A DNA stretch of 64,000 nucleotides from Desulfobacterales bacterium (GTDB taxonomy: Bacteria > Desulfobacterota > Desulfobacteria > Desulfobacterales > JAHDSC01), in the NCBI GenBank assembly GCA_016931455.1, contig JAFGES010000060.1:29184-93183 (forward strand), written 5' to 3'. Of this stretch, positions 34,510 to 43,871 are shown piece after piece; position 1 is the stretch's first letter; every line of letters begins with the position of its first letter. The notes under the pieces are model-generated. The model was not told where the DNA came from, ran no database searches, and worked only from the letters and a program-made list of their open reading frames with translations. The translations under genes were made by a program, and so were the position numbers.

Positions 34510-34599
34510 TATGACACTCCTTTATTTGTTTTCCCATTCTTGTCCAGATGACGCCATTCTATTTCTAGAAAATTCATCATTGATTCTCCCATTGGTCGT

Positions 34600-35772
34600 T
34601 CAGGCGAACAGAGCACCGTAAAGTATCCCCGCAATGGCCGACAGGATCACGATGATGCCGCAAAAGGTCGCCGTCTTCTTCACGCCCATGACACTGCCGA
34701 TCACCAGCATATTGGGAAGCGACAGTGCCGGTCCGGCTAAAAGGAGCGCCAGTGCCGGTCCCTTGCCCATGCCGGCCCCCAGAAGCCCCTGCAGAATGGG
34801 CACTTCGGTCAGAGTCGCGAAATACATCAAAGCCCCGGCCACCGAGGCAATCAGATTGGCCCAGATGGAATTACCGCCTAAAAGGGACTGAATCCACTGT
34901 TCGGGAATCAGGGCCGGATGACCCGGACGGCCCAGTAGGAACCCGGCCACCAGCACGCCACCGGCAAGCAGAGGAAAGATCTGCTTCATAAAACCCCAGG
35001 TGGACTCGACCCAGCTTTTGCACTCGTCCTTGGTAAACCAGGCCTTGAGCATAAAACCCAAGATGATCAGCAAAATGATGGTAATGTACCACTTGACCGC
35101 GAAGATAGCCGGCCATAGCCCTATCGCTTCAGGAGTCGGTTTGGCGAATGCGGCGAACACCAGGATTAATACCATGGTTAAAATATATGAGGTGTCCTGC
35201 AGCAAAGTCCTTTCCTTGGTGTCCGCGTCCGGCAAGTAAATTTGTCCGACGGAGCGCGCGGCATCGTCTTTTCGGAAGATTAAGGCCATCAGCAGGCCGG
35301 TCACCACGGCGAATAGCACCGCACCCACAGCCCGTGCCAGCCCCAGTTCCCAACCCAGGATTTTAGCTGTTAAAGTGATGGCCAACACATTGATAGCCGG
35401 GCCGGAATAGAGAAAAGCCGTAGCCGGCCCGATGCCCGCTCCGCGGGTATAGATACCGGCAAACAACGGCAACACCGTGCAGGAACACACCGCCAGGATG
35501 GTCCCTGAAACCGATGCCACCGAGTATGATAAAATTTTACCGGCCTGCGCCCCGAAGTATTTGAGCACCGAGGCCTGGGACACGAACACGGCGATGGCTC
35601 CGGCAATAAAAAAAGCGGGAATTAGGCAGGTTAGAACATGCTCCCGCGCATACTCCTGCAGCATCATAAAAGCTTCCAGCCCGGATTGACCAATGACCGG
35701 ATGGTTCCAAGGGACATAATAGGCGCCCAAAAAAACACCGGCAATCAACAATAGCTTGGTACGCTCTTTCAT
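34600..35772 (-). CDS. DUF318/YraQ-type permease (ArsP-like)
   Basis: A 390-residue membrane protein with about 10 helices. The first family block includes AVFVSQASVLKYFG and the conserved CSCTVLPLFAGIY, and a second one has GGVLVAGFLLG and TEVPILQGLL. Members include ArsP, which extrudes trivalent organoarsenicals, and other uncharacterised YraQ permeases. The location between an ArsR-like regulator and a mini-thioredoxin supports metalloid export. The substrate cannot be read from sequence. GC-rich like the antiporter upstream. Confidence 0.85.
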   Translation of the reverse strand: MKERTKLLLIAGVFLGAYYVPWNHPVIGQSGLEAFMMLQEYAREHVLTCLIPAFFIAGAIAVFVSQASVLKYFGAQAGKILSYSVASVSGTILAVCSCTVLPLFAGIYTRGAGIGPATAFLYSGPAINVLAITLTAKILGWELGLARAVGAVLFAVVTGLLMALIFRKDDAARSVGQIYLPDADTKERTLLQDTSYILTMVLILVFAAFAKPTPEAIGLWPAIFAVKWYITIILLIILGFMLKAWFTKDECKSWVESTWGFMKQIFPLLAGGVLVAGFLLGRPGHPALIPEQWIQSLLGGNSIWANLIASVAGALMYFATLTEVPILQGLLGAGMGKGPALALLLAGPALSLPNMLVIGSVMGVKKTATFCGIIVILSAIAGILYGALFA

Positions 35773-35874
35773 AATTTATCCTCATCCTCGGCGACTTCTT
35801 ACAACGAACAATGTTTTCGGAAGCCGTCAATCAATTTATGTTTCGTCATATATCTATATTATAGCTTAAAAAAT

Positions 35875-36237
35875 TTAACTTCCGCAGATGTTTTCGCGGC
35901 AAATCTCCGGCAATCGAGCCACAAGCGCTACAACTTCATCGTCATCCTCCAGCCAATGCTGCAAATTCTTCAGTAGAGCGGCCGCATAAACATTTCTTAC
36001 CCCGTCAGCGATTCGGCAGTTAACCCAGAGTCCCTCCTTGGAATAAGTGATCAAATCGGCATCCTCCAAAATCTTAAGGTGCTTGCTTGCCGTGGACTGG
36101 GCCAATCCAAGAACCTCTTGGATTTCACATACGCACAGTATTTTGCGTTGGAGTAGCTTAATAATCTTGACTCGGTTAGGATCCGACAGGGCCTTCATGA
36201 CCTTGATAAAGTCTCGCATTTGATTTACATTCTTCAT
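35875..36237 (-). CDS. arsR: ArsR-family metalloregulator
   Basis: A 120-residue winged-helix repressor. The recognition helix is in LGLAQSTASKHLKIL and the metal-binding motif ILCVCEIQ (Cys35, Cys37) matches the ArsR ELCVCDL arsenite site. Additional cysteines lie at the C-terminus (EICRENICGS), a possible third ligand. It probably represses its own gene and the permease/thioredoxin genes; a palindrome-like GAAATATACTTC overlaps its -10. Confidence 0.9.
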   Translation of the reverse strand: MKNVNQMRDFIKVMKALSDPNRVKIIKLLQRKILCVCEIQEVLGLAQSTASKHLKILEDADLITYSKEGLWVNCRIADGVRNVYAAALLKNLQHWLEDDDEVVALVARLPEICRENICGS

Positions 36238-36248
36238 ATCGTCAAATA

Positions 36249-36277
36249 GAAATATACTTCCAAACTCTCTTTGTCAA
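36249..36277 (-). promoter_or_regulatory. arsR promoter with possible ArsR operator
   Basis: Minus-strand TTGACA (36272-36277), 17-bp spacer, TATTTC (36249-36254). The -10 region lies in an imperfect palindrome GAAATATACTTC (36249-36260), a plausible self-repression site about 12 bp upstream of the arsR start. Confidence 0.45.
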
Positions 36278-36405
36278 GACCAATTGCATCGATCACAAGA
36301 TCCTTATGGAGCTTTAGAAGGACATATCTCTTCTTTACAAATTTTAGCTATGATGTTAAATTTTTAAGGTAAAAGGATGAAAGTCTCAACATTCAGGAGC
36401 CGAAA

Positions 36406-36846
36406 ATGGGCTATATAAAAATTAGATTTAGTAATGATAAGACAAGATCAAATTTCGGGAAAACCATCGAAGACATATTTCAAACAATGAACCCAATGTT
36501 CGTTCTTTCCGAACGTACATGGAAGCCTCAAATGGATATATATGAGACCCCGAATGAAATAATCATCCTGGGCGAAATTGCAGGCGTCGACAAAGAGAAT
36601 TTGGAATTGGAAATTAATAACAAAGCAATTAAAATCTATGGAAGCAGAAATCAAATATCCCGTGTAGAAAATGCAACTTATCGATTGGCGGAAATTCAGT
36701 ATGGTAAATTTGAACGTATTCTTTTTTTCCCCACCCCAATCGATATGGATAAAGTAACCGCATCCTATTTAAATGGCTTCCTACAAATCAGACTTGTCAA
36801 GCTTCCGGTTAATATCGCCCACAAGATACCCATCTCAGATGAATAA
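36406..36846 (+). CDS. Small heat-shock protein, Hsp20 family
   Basis: A 146-residue alpha-crystallin-domain protein. The domain spans about residues 42-130 (PQMDIYETPNEIIILGEIAGVDK start, FERILFFPTPID, SYLNGFLQIRL), with the short C-terminal I-x-I-like tail KIPISDE. It binds unfolding proteins without ATP. It is 97 bp upstream of lon on the same strand; holdase and protease may form one stress unit. No CIRCE element is visible. Confidence 0.88.
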   Translation: MGYIKIRFSNDKTRSNFGKTIEDIFQTMNPMFVLSERTWKPQMDIYETPNEIIILGEIAGVDKENLELEINNKAIKIYGSRNQISRVENATYRLAEIQYGKFERILFFPTPIDMDKVTASYLNGFLQIRLVKLPVNIAHKIPISDE

Positions 36847-36943
36847 AGGTTTTCTTGCCGGGCATAAATAAAAATTTTTCTATATTTTAAATAAAGCCTG
36901 TTTTTCAATCCTAATCGGTAGAAACGGATTTTTGGAGATAACC

Positions 36944-39292
36944 ATGATCGAACAGCAATCATCAACGGAATTCAATACCGAAAATTTGCCTGAAATTCTT
37001 CCTATTCTACCCTTATTTGATTCAGCTTTTTTCCCTAAAATGGTTTTACCTTTAAATGTCTCCCAGAGTGATTCGATTCAATTGGTTGATGAAGCAATGT
37101 CTAAAGACCGGATTGTGGGCCTTCTGGTATCTAAAATTCCCGGCAAAAAAAGCGTTTATCCACACGATGATCTTTATAGGGTGGGTACAAGCGCACTGAT
37201 CCTGAAGATGGCAAAGACCGAAGAAAAAAAGGCGCAACTCGTGGTACAGGGCATGAGTAGATTTAGGGTCAAAAATTTTATACAAGGCAAGCCGTATCCC
37301 CAAGCCCGGGTGGGATATCTCAAAGATATCGAAGCAAAAGACAAGGAAACCGAAGCGCTGATGTCTAATATTGTTAGCTTATTCACCAGAATTGTCGATC
37401 TATCACCCGCTTTGCCCCAAGAAATCGCTTCGATGGCAAAATCTATCCAAGAACCCGGTTTATTGGCTAACATGGTTGCTTCGATGATTAATTCGACAAT
37501 TACGGAAAAACAAAAAGTCCTTGAGATAGATGATTTAAAAGAACGTTTAAAAGCAGTTACACGACTTGCCAATTATCAAGTAGAAATTCTGGAACTGGGC
37601 GATAAAATACAATCCCAGGTCAAGGGAGATATGGATAAAAGTCAAAGAGAATATTATCTAAGGCGACAACTGAAAGCTATCAAGGAAGAACTCGGTGAAA
37701 AGGACGAAGTAACTGTTGAAGTTGAAGAATATCGAGTAAAGATAGAGGAAAAAAAACTTCCGGAAGACGCCCGCAAGGAAGCCGAGCGAGAACTCAATCG
37801 CCTTTCCCGCATGCATCCTTCTTCTGCCGAATATAACGTCGCTTTGACATACCTTGACTGGATGATAACGCTTCCATGGAATGAAAGTACAAAAGACATT
37901 CTCGATATAAAAAAAGCCAAAAAAGTTTTAGACGATGACCATTATGGACTCGAAAAAGCTAAAAAACGTATCATAGAATACCTCGCCGTAAAAAAACTCA
38001 AACCGGAATCCAAAGGACCCATTTTATGTTTTGCCGGTCCTCCAGGTACCGGCAAAACATCCTTAGGTAAATCCATCGCCAGAGCTCTCGGCCGCAAATT
38101 TATCCGTATCTCTTTAGGTGGTGTAAAGGATGAGGCTGAAATCAGAGGACACCGCCGCACCTATGTTGGAGCATTACCGGGTCGCATTATACAAGGCATC
38201 CGGCGAGCTGAATCAAATAATCCTGTTTTTATGATGGATGAAATTGATAAAGTCGGAAGTGATTTTCGCGGTGATCCGTCATCCGCCTTACTGGAAGTTC
38301 TTGACCCTGAACAGAACGATACTTTCTCCGATCACTATCTGGATGTAGCATTTGATCTATCTAAAGTCATGTTTATCACCACGGCAAATATCCTTGACAC
38401 GATACCACCTGCCTTGCGAGACAGAATGGAAGTGCTTCAGTTGTTAGGTTATATGGAAGATGAAAAAATTAAAATTGCAACCCGTTATCTCATTCCCCGC
38501 CAACTGGAAGCCCATGGCCTTGGCCCGGATCAATTATCATTTACCAGAGGTGCTATAAAACGGATAATTTCAGGCTATACACGCGAAGCCGGCCTTAGAA
38601 ATCTGGAAAGGGAAATCGCAACGATCTGCCGTGGAGTTGCAAGTAAAATCGCCCAGGGGGATGCAGAATCGGTAACCATCAAGGTCGCAAATGTTTCAAA
38701 ATACCTTGGCCCGGTTCGAATTCCTATTGAAACCGGCGAAAGAATTCAAACTCCGGGAGTAGCTATGGGTCTCGCCTGGACACAGGCGGGAGGAGAACTG
38801 CTGTTTGTTGAGGCCACTGCCATGAAGGGCAAAAAAGGTCTTACCCTTACCGGTCAACTGGGAGATGTCATGAAAGAATCCGCGATTGCCGCTCTCAGCT
38901 TCATTCGAACAAATGCTGCGGAATTAAATATTCCCGACGACTTCTTTGAAAACCACGACATTCATTTACATATCCCCGCAGGCGCCATACCCAAAGACGG
39001 CCCTTCCGCAGGCGTCACCATGCTGACTGCTTTGGTATCTTTATTAACAAATAAAACCATTCGTAAAGATCTTGCAATGACCGGTGAGATTACTTTGAGA
39101 GGGCAGATCTTATCGGTTGGCGGTATAAAGGAAAAAGTTCTGGCTGCTCATCGCGCCGGTATTAAAACGATCATTATGCCGAAGTGGAATAAAAAAGATT
39201 TAGAAGATATTTCGAAAAAGGTTCAAAAGCAGATTCGTTTCTATTTTATAGACAAGATGATGGAGGTTTTAAAAATTGCCCTTGAAAAATAA
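36944..39292 (+). CDS. lon: ATP-dependent protease La
   Basis: A 782-residue LonA. Domains: N-terminal LON substrate-binding (about 15-205), AAA+ with Walker A GPPGTGKTSLGKS and Walker B VFMMDEIDKVG, and a C-terminal Ser-Lys protease with PKDGPSAGVTM (catalytic Ser) and GGIKEKVLAAHRAG (catalytic Lys). I chose ATG at 36944, which has GGAG at 6 nt; a TTG four codons earlier is less likely. Cytoplasmic; degrades misfolded and regulatory proteins. Confidence 0.96.
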   Translation: MIEQQSSTEFNTENLPEILPILPLFDSAFFPKMVLPLNVSQSDSIQLVDEAMSKDRIVGLLVSKIPGKKSVYPHDDLYRVGTSALILKMAKTEEKKAQLVVQGMSRFRVKNFIQGKPYPQARVGYLKDIEAKDKETEALMSNIVSLFTRIVDLSPALPQEIASMAKSIQEPGLLANMVASMINSTITEKQKVLEIDDLKERLKAVTRLANYQVEILELGDKIQSQVKGDMDKSQREYYLRRQLKAIKEELGEKDEVTVEVEEYRVKIEEKKLPEDARKEAERELNRLSRMHPSSAEYNVALTYLDWMITLPWNESTKDILDIKKAKKVLDDDHYGLEKAKKRIIEYLAVKKLKPESKGPILCFAGPPGTGKTSLGKSIARALGRKFIRISLGGVKDEAEIRGHRRTYVGALPGRIIQGIRRAESNNPVFMMDEIDKVGSDFRGDPSSALLEVLDPEQNDTFSDHYLDVAFDLSKVMFITTANILDTIPPALRDRMEVLQLLGYMEDEKIKIATRYLIPRQLEAHGLGPDQLSFTRGAIKRIISGYTREAGLRNLEREIATICRGVASKIAQGDAESVTIKVANVSKYLGPVRIPIETGERIQTPGVAMGLAWTQAGGELLFVEATAMKGKKGLTLTGQLGDVMKESAIAALSFIRTNAAELNIPDDFFENHDIHLHIPAGAIPKDGPSAGVTMLTALVSLLTNKTIRKDLAMTGEITLRGQILSVGGIKEKVLAAHRAGIKTIIMPKWNKKDLEDISKKVQKQIRFYFIDKMMEVLKIALEK

Positions 39293-39315
39293 TAAATGGA
39301 TATATTTAAATTGTC

Positions 39316-40080
39316 ATGCGGTTTGAATTCAAAGAAAAGCTGCCGATCAGCTTTCAACTCATTGCAATTTTGAGCGGGCTTGTCATTCTTGTAAACGGAT
39401 GCTCGAAAATTTATTATCAGCCAGGTGACTCAAGGTATCCCAAACCCTATAAAGTAATGGGAACCTGGTACCAGCCATTATCCCATGCAAATGATTTTAT
39501 TCAACGCGGAATCGCTTCTTGGTATGGCAAAAAATTTCATGGCAAAAAAACTTCAAGCGGCGAAGTTTACAATATGTATGCTATGACTGCTGCACATAAA
39601 ACGTTGCCCCTGGGAACCTATGTGAGGGTACATAATCTTAATAATGGTAAAAAAATTGAAGTCCGAATAAATGATCGGGGCCCATTTGTTCGGGGTAGAA
39701 TCATTGATCTTTCTCAAACGGCGGCCAGAGAACTCGAAATTTTCGAAACCGGCACAGCCCCTGTTGAGATCACCGCCCTCGGAAAATCCCAAGAACAAAA
39801 CAGGAATAACGCAAGTCACGGATCATATGCACCTTTAAATTATTATGCCGGTAATTTTTCGATTCAGGTGGGTGCCTTTACAGATTATACAAACGCTACC
39901 CGATTAAAACAAAAGCTGGATCAATCATACAAAAATGCCCACATAATGACATACTGCCATCAAGATGAAACCATCTACAGGGTTCGGGTCGGTAAATGCT
40001 CAACGTTAAACCAGGCAATCGCTTACGAAAAAATTATGATTCAAAATGGATTTAAAGATGCTTTTACGATTGCCGAATAG
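39316..40080 (+). CDS. rlpA: Septal ring lytic transglycosylase RlpA family lipoprotein
   Basis: A 254-residue lipoprotein with lipobox LVNGC (Cys29). The double-psi beta-barrel RlpA domain (about 66-160) has ASWYGKKFHGKKTSSGE and the catalytic-type NDRGPFVRGRIIDLS. A C-terminal SPOR domain (about 178-254; FSIQVGAF, YRVRVG) binds denuded glycan at septa. It follows lon by 24 bp. Outer-membrane anchored, acts on peptidoglycan at division. Confidence 0.92.
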   Translation: MRFEFKEKLPISFQLIAILSGLVILVNGCSKIYYQPGDSRYPKPYKVMGTWYQPLSHANDFIQRGIASWYGKKFHGKKTSSGEVYNMYAMTAAHKTLPLGTYVRVHNLNNGKKIEVRINDRGPFVRGRIIDLSQTAARELEIFETGTAPVEITALGKSQEQNRNNASHGSYAPLNYYAGNFSIQVGAFTDYTNATRLKQKLDQSYKNAHIMTYCHQDETIYRVRVGKCSTLNQAIAYEKIMIQNGFKDAFTIAE

Positions 40081-40088
40081 AGAATTAG

Positions 40089-40700
40089 ATGAGACATCAA
40101 AACAAATTATTACGGAAAGTTGTTTTCCTAGACCGCGACGGAGTGATCAATCAAGATTCTCCGGATTACATCAAAAATTGGTCTGAATTTAAATTTCTTC
40201 CAAGAAGCATCAGAGCACTTCGAAACCTCACTCTCAACAATTTTACAATAATCATCATTACCAATCAATCCGCTATCAGCCGCAAGCTCTTGACAATAAA
40301 GGCTTTGGAGACGATTCACGCCAATATGAGATCAATTGTGCATGCCGGAGAAGGTAAAATCAAAGACATATTTTTTTGTCCTCATCTGCCGGAAAATGAA
40401 TGTGATTGTCGAAAACCAAAACCAGGATTGATCTATCAGGCTCAAAAGGCATATAATATTGATCTAAAATCTTCATGGATGATCGGTGACAGTGTCCGGG
40501 ATATCGAATGCGCCCGCAATGCCGGATGCGGCTATACCATTCTCGTTAAAACGGGTAACGGCAAAACCGCTGAAAAAACGTTGACTAAAAAAAATACCCT
40601 TCCCGATTATGTCGCGCCTGATCTCTATGAAGCCAGCCGCTACATTATCGATCTTGATGCTATGCATCATTATCGGAGGATGTCGGTTTTGGAATTTTAA
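40089..40700 (+). CDS. gmhB: D-glycero-beta-D-manno-heptose-1,7-bisphosphate 7-phosphatase
   Basis: A 203-residue HAD phosphatase. The nucleophile motif is FLDRDGVINQD, motif II is IIITNQSAISR, and ICPHLPENECDCRKPKPG holds the zinc-binding Cys/His cluster with motif III lysine. MIGDSVRDIECARNAG is motif IV. It makes ADP-heptose precursors for LPS core, consistent with a Gram-negative envelope. It lies 8 bp after rlpA. The last 41 nt overlap the convergent DUF1178 gene. Confidence 0.88.
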   Translation: MRHQNKLLRKVVFLDRDGVINQDSPDYIKNWSEFKFLPRSIRALRNLTLNNFTIIIITNQSAISRKLLTIKALETIHANMRSIVHAGEGKIKDIFFCPHLPENECDCRKPKPGLIYQAQKAYNIDLKSSWMIGDSVRDIECARNAGCGYTILVKTGNGKTAEKTLTKKNTLPDYVAPDLYEASRYIIDLDAMHHYRRMSVLEF

Positions 40701-41079
40701 AGAATTGGACGCCTTCCTCCTTTAGGATCTTTTCTTCTTCATTTGTACTGATTCCTCTAATATTTCTGGGTTCAACCGTTCCATAATGAATTTTCAAAGC
40801 TTCCGAGGCAAAATTACATCCGACATCGTCAAAATTCTTCTCTACAAATTCGACGATTTTTTTGCCTATATTCATCAGCGCCGAGTTTGGATCAAATGAA
40901 GCTCTTGAACCACCGGAGGTCTTTAACATAAAAGTTGAAGGAAGTCTGGAAATAGATGCAGTGCTGCAAACAGGGCAGGCAATTAGTTTTTTTTCTTTTT
41001 GCTCTTCGTAAGCCTTTATATCTTCAAACCAACCTTCAAAAGTATGACCATTGGAACATTGCAAATCAAATGTTATCAT
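40660..41079 (-). CDS. DUF1178 protein
   Basis: A 139-residue protein of the DUF1178 family. It has an N-terminal zinc-ribbon-like pair with Cys8 (LQCSNGHTFEGWF) and CPVCST, then the conserved FASEALKIHYGTVEPRNIRG block. Family function is unknown; the zinc-ribbon suggests nucleic-acid or protein binding. Its 3' end overlaps gmhB on the opposite strand by 41 nt. Confidence 0.85.
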   Translation of the reverse strand: MITFDLQCSNGHTFEGWFEDIKAYEEQKEKKLIACPVCSTASISRLPSTFMLKTSGGSRASFDPNSALMNIGKKIVEFVEKNFDDVGCNFASEALKIHYGTVEPRNIRGISTNEEEKILKEEGVQFFKIPKPTSSDNDA

Positions 41080-41471
41080 AAAATCTTTTCGAATTTTTAT
41101 GGGCTCGTAAAAAGTTCAAATTCAAAATAAGCCATCCCATTCCATAACGTAACTCTGGGAAAAGGCATAAAAAATTAGTAAATTTTGTATTTTTTGTGTA
41201 AATAAGCTATCATATCTATTGACATTTTAAAAGAAATTATCGAAAAATCAACTTTTTTAAACCCAGTTTGCTTTAAAATACAACCTAATTTTAAAATGGA
41301 TTAATCTAGAAATTAAAAAAATAATGTGCTTTTATTGATTTAAATGATTGAGAACGGAAATTCTTGATGAAATCCAGTTAGGATCATGGAATTATTTCTT
41401 ACCGTGACCCTTAATATGGATATTCCGGTGAACCGTATTTCAATTCAAAATCCTTATGGAGAGTGAAGTCT
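41080..41471. other. AT-rich non-coding gap
   Basis: About 390 bp between divergent DUF1178 and SH3-domain genes. TTGACA occurs at 41219-41224 without a convincing -10. I see no RNA gene, repeat or terminator here. Confidence 0.4.
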
Positions 41472-42122
41472 ATGAAATGGTTTGTTTTTATTGGAATTTG
41501 TTTAGTTTTATTTTCTATAAATGCTCAGGCTGAGACCATGTATGTCAATGACATTTTGGAAATAACACTCAGAACAGGACCTGGGACCGATCGAAAAATA
41601 ATCGCCTTACTTAAATCGGATCAAGCACTTGAAGTTCTTAAACATAATAAGGAGTGGTCGCAAGTCCGACTTCCGGATGGAACAGAAGGTTGGGTGGTTA
41701 GACGTTTTCTCAAATCTGCACCCCCAAACCGCTTAGTAATGAAAAATTTAAAACAAGAAAATGAGGAGCTGAAGGCTAAAGCTGCGTCACTGTTTGAAGA
41801 AAATGATAAACACAAAGCAGAAAATTTGCAACTTAATTCAGATCTATCCAAAAACAAGGAAGCACTTAGCCGGCTGAATGAATCTTATGAACAATTAAAA
41901 AAGGAATCATCTGAATTTCTTAAACTTAAGGCAGACTATAAAAATTCAACTGAAAAGTTGGTTGAGCAGACACAAAAAGCTGAAAAATTTGAAAAAGAAT
42001 TAATGAGAATCCAGCTGCATCAGAATATCAAATGGTTTTTAAGTGGTGCCGGTGTTCTTATATTAGGTATTATCATTGGCTTAAGCACGAAGCGTCAGCG
42101 TCGACGAACATCATTATTATAG
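41472..42122 (+). CDS. SH3-domain protein with coiled coil and C-terminal anchor (TIGR04211-like)
   Basis: A 216-residue protein. A signal peptide ends near AQAE, then a bacterial SH3 domain follows (about 25-85: LRTGPGTDRKIIALL, GWVVRRFLK). A coiled coil spans about 95-180 and a transmembrane helix is at about 184-204 (FLSGAGVLILGIIIGL), ending with a basic tail. This is the architecture of the YgiM/TIGR04211 family. It is probably periplasmic with an inner-membrane C-terminal anchor. ATG at 41472 is preferred over a GTG three codons earlier. Role in the envelope is unknown. Confidence 0.78.
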   Translation: MKWFVFIGICLVLFSINAQAETMYVNDILEITLRTGPGTDRKIIALLKSDQALEVLKHNKEWSQVRLPDGTEGWVVRRFLKSAPPNRLVMKNLKQENEELKAKAASLFEENDKHKAENLQLNSDLSKNKEALSRLNESYEQLKKESSEFLKLKADYKNSTEKLVEQTQKAEKFEKELMRIQLHQNIKWFLSGAGVLILGIIIGLSTKRQRRRTSLL

Positions 42123-42205
42123 TATAATACCCTTTAAGTATGGGTACATTCAGTTCTTGAGATCAATCATCTCGAGTCAGACATAAATTTATAGGACATT
42201 TTTTT

Positions 42206-43846
42206 ATGCAAATTAAAACCGACTTTCTGGTTATAGGCAGTGGCGTGGCAGGCCTTATGTTTGCCCTTAAAGTGGCACAATTCGGTAAGGTTGCTTTGAT
42301 AACCAAGCAGGGAATAATGGATAGTAATACAACCCATGCACAAGGTGGAATCGCATCTGTTTTCGGTAGCCTTGATTCATTTGATCTTCACATTAGAGAC
42401 ACACTTGCTTCCGGCGATGGTCTTTGTAACAGCGAAGTAGTTGAACTCGTGGTTAAAAACGGTCCGGACAGAATTCGCGAATTGATAGATCTCGGCGTAA
42501 ATTTCAATATTAATGAAAAAGATCTCTCAGATTCGGAATCACCACAACTTGACCTTGGGCGTGAAGGAGGGCATTCACAAAAACGCATAGTCCATGCACA
42601 AGACATGACCGGTTTGGAAGTTGAAACGGCTCTGGTGAATCATGTAAAAAAAAATAAGCGCATCACTCTGTTTGAAAACCACATTGCAATCGACCTGATT
42701 ACCTTTTCAACACGTATGAAAAGAGGCCTGATTACAACCACTCATGAAGACTATTGTCATGGTGCATATGTCCTTGACCGAAAAAAAAATGAGGTTAAAA
42801 CATTTTGTGCCAAGATCACACTGCTTGCAACCGGGGGAACAGGTAAAGTGTATCTTTATACCAGTAATCCTGATGTAGCTACCGGAGATGGGATCGCGAT
42901 GGCTTATCGCGCCGGAGCTACTGTTGCCGATCTTGAATTTGTGCAGTTTCACCCAACCTGCCTGTATCATCCGGATGCCAAAAATTTTCTGATTTCAGAA
43001 GCCGTTAGAGGGGAAGGAGGAATTCTTATTGACACGGCCGGAAAACCTTTTATGGAAAAATATGACCCTCAAAAAGATCTGGCCTGCCGTGACGTCGTTG
43101 CCCGTGCTATCGATACGGAACTTAAAAAAAGCGGGGATGATTCGGTATTTCTTGATATCTCGCATAAGGATTCCGAATTTGTTAAAAAAAGGTTTCCTAA
43201 TCTTTACGAAAAATGTCTCAGTTTCGGGATCGACATGACCGACGAACCCATTCCCGTTGTACCAGCCGCTCATTATATGTGTGGTGGCGTTTCAACGGAT
43301 ATGTACGGCAAAACAGACATACACAGATTATATGCTATTGGTGAAACGGCCTGCACAGGCCTTCACGGTGCAAATAGACTAGCGAGCAACTCACTCATCG
43401 AAGCCCTTGTATATGCTCACAAAGCTTCAATTCAGGCCGTTGAGGATTTTCATACATTGGATTCAAACTCTATTCCGGATCTTCCTCCATGGGATGAGAC
43501 GGGCACCACCCATGGTGATGAACTGATTATGGTTTCCCACAACTGGGATGAAATCAGGCGTTGCATGTGGAATTATGTAGGAATTGTTCGATCGGACAAA
43601 CGTCTGGCTAGAGCCGAACGCCGGATTCAAAATATTCAGCATGAAATCCGGGAGTATTACTGGGACTTCAAAGTTTCCGCAGACCTGATCGAGCTTCGGA
43701 ATATCGCAACTGTCGCAGAACTCATTATCAAGTGTGCGATGCATAGAAAAGAAAGCCGAGGTCTTCATTACAATATTGAATATACATCTCGAGACGATAA
43801 ACGTTGGCAAAAAGATACGGTTCTAAGAAGGCCGTTTGTCGGATAA
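42206..43846 (+). CDS. nadB: L-aspartate oxidase
   Basis: A 546-residue flavoprotein that oxidises aspartate to iminoaspartate for NAD synthesis, using fumarate anaerobically. Motifs: GSGVAGLMFALK (FAD), HAQGGIASV, GHSQKRIVHA near 130, AAHYMCGGVSTD and RLASNSLIEALVYA. Related to fumarate reductase flavoprotein, but lacks the FAD-His arrangement of those. The length is typical. nadA and nadC are not in the window. Confidence 0.93.
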   Translation: MQIKTDFLVIGSGVAGLMFALKVAQFGKVALITKQGIMDSNTTHAQGGIASVFGSLDSFDLHIRDTLASGDGLCNSEVVELVVKNGPDRIRELIDLGVNFNINEKDLSDSESPQLDLGREGGHSQKRIVHAQDMTGLEVETALVNHVKKNKRITLFENHIAIDLITFSTRMKRGLITTTHEDYCHGAYVLDRKKNEVKTFCAKITLLATGGTGKVYLYTSNPDVATGDGIAMAYRAGATVADLEFVQFHPTCLYHPDAKNFLISEAVRGEGGILIDTAGKPFMEKYDPQKDLACRDVVARAIDTELKKSGDDSVFLDISHKDSEFVKKRFPNLYEKCLSFGIDMTDEPIPVVPAAHYMCGGVSTDMYGKTDIHRLYAIGETACTGLHGANRLASNSLIEALVYAHKASIQAVEDFHTLDSNSIPDLPPWDETGTTHGDELIMVSHNWDEIRRCMWNYVGIVRSDKRLARAERRIQNIQHEIREYYWDFKVSADLIELRNIATVAELIIKCAMHRKESRGLHYNIEYTSRDDKRWQKDTVLRRPFVG

Positions 43847-43871
43847 AGAATATGATAAGTCTCAGCTGAAT

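Noticed and set aside
40660..40700. 41-nt convergent overlap of gmhB and DUF1178 as unusual
   Set aside because: Both proteins keep normal C-termini, and small convergent overlaps are common.
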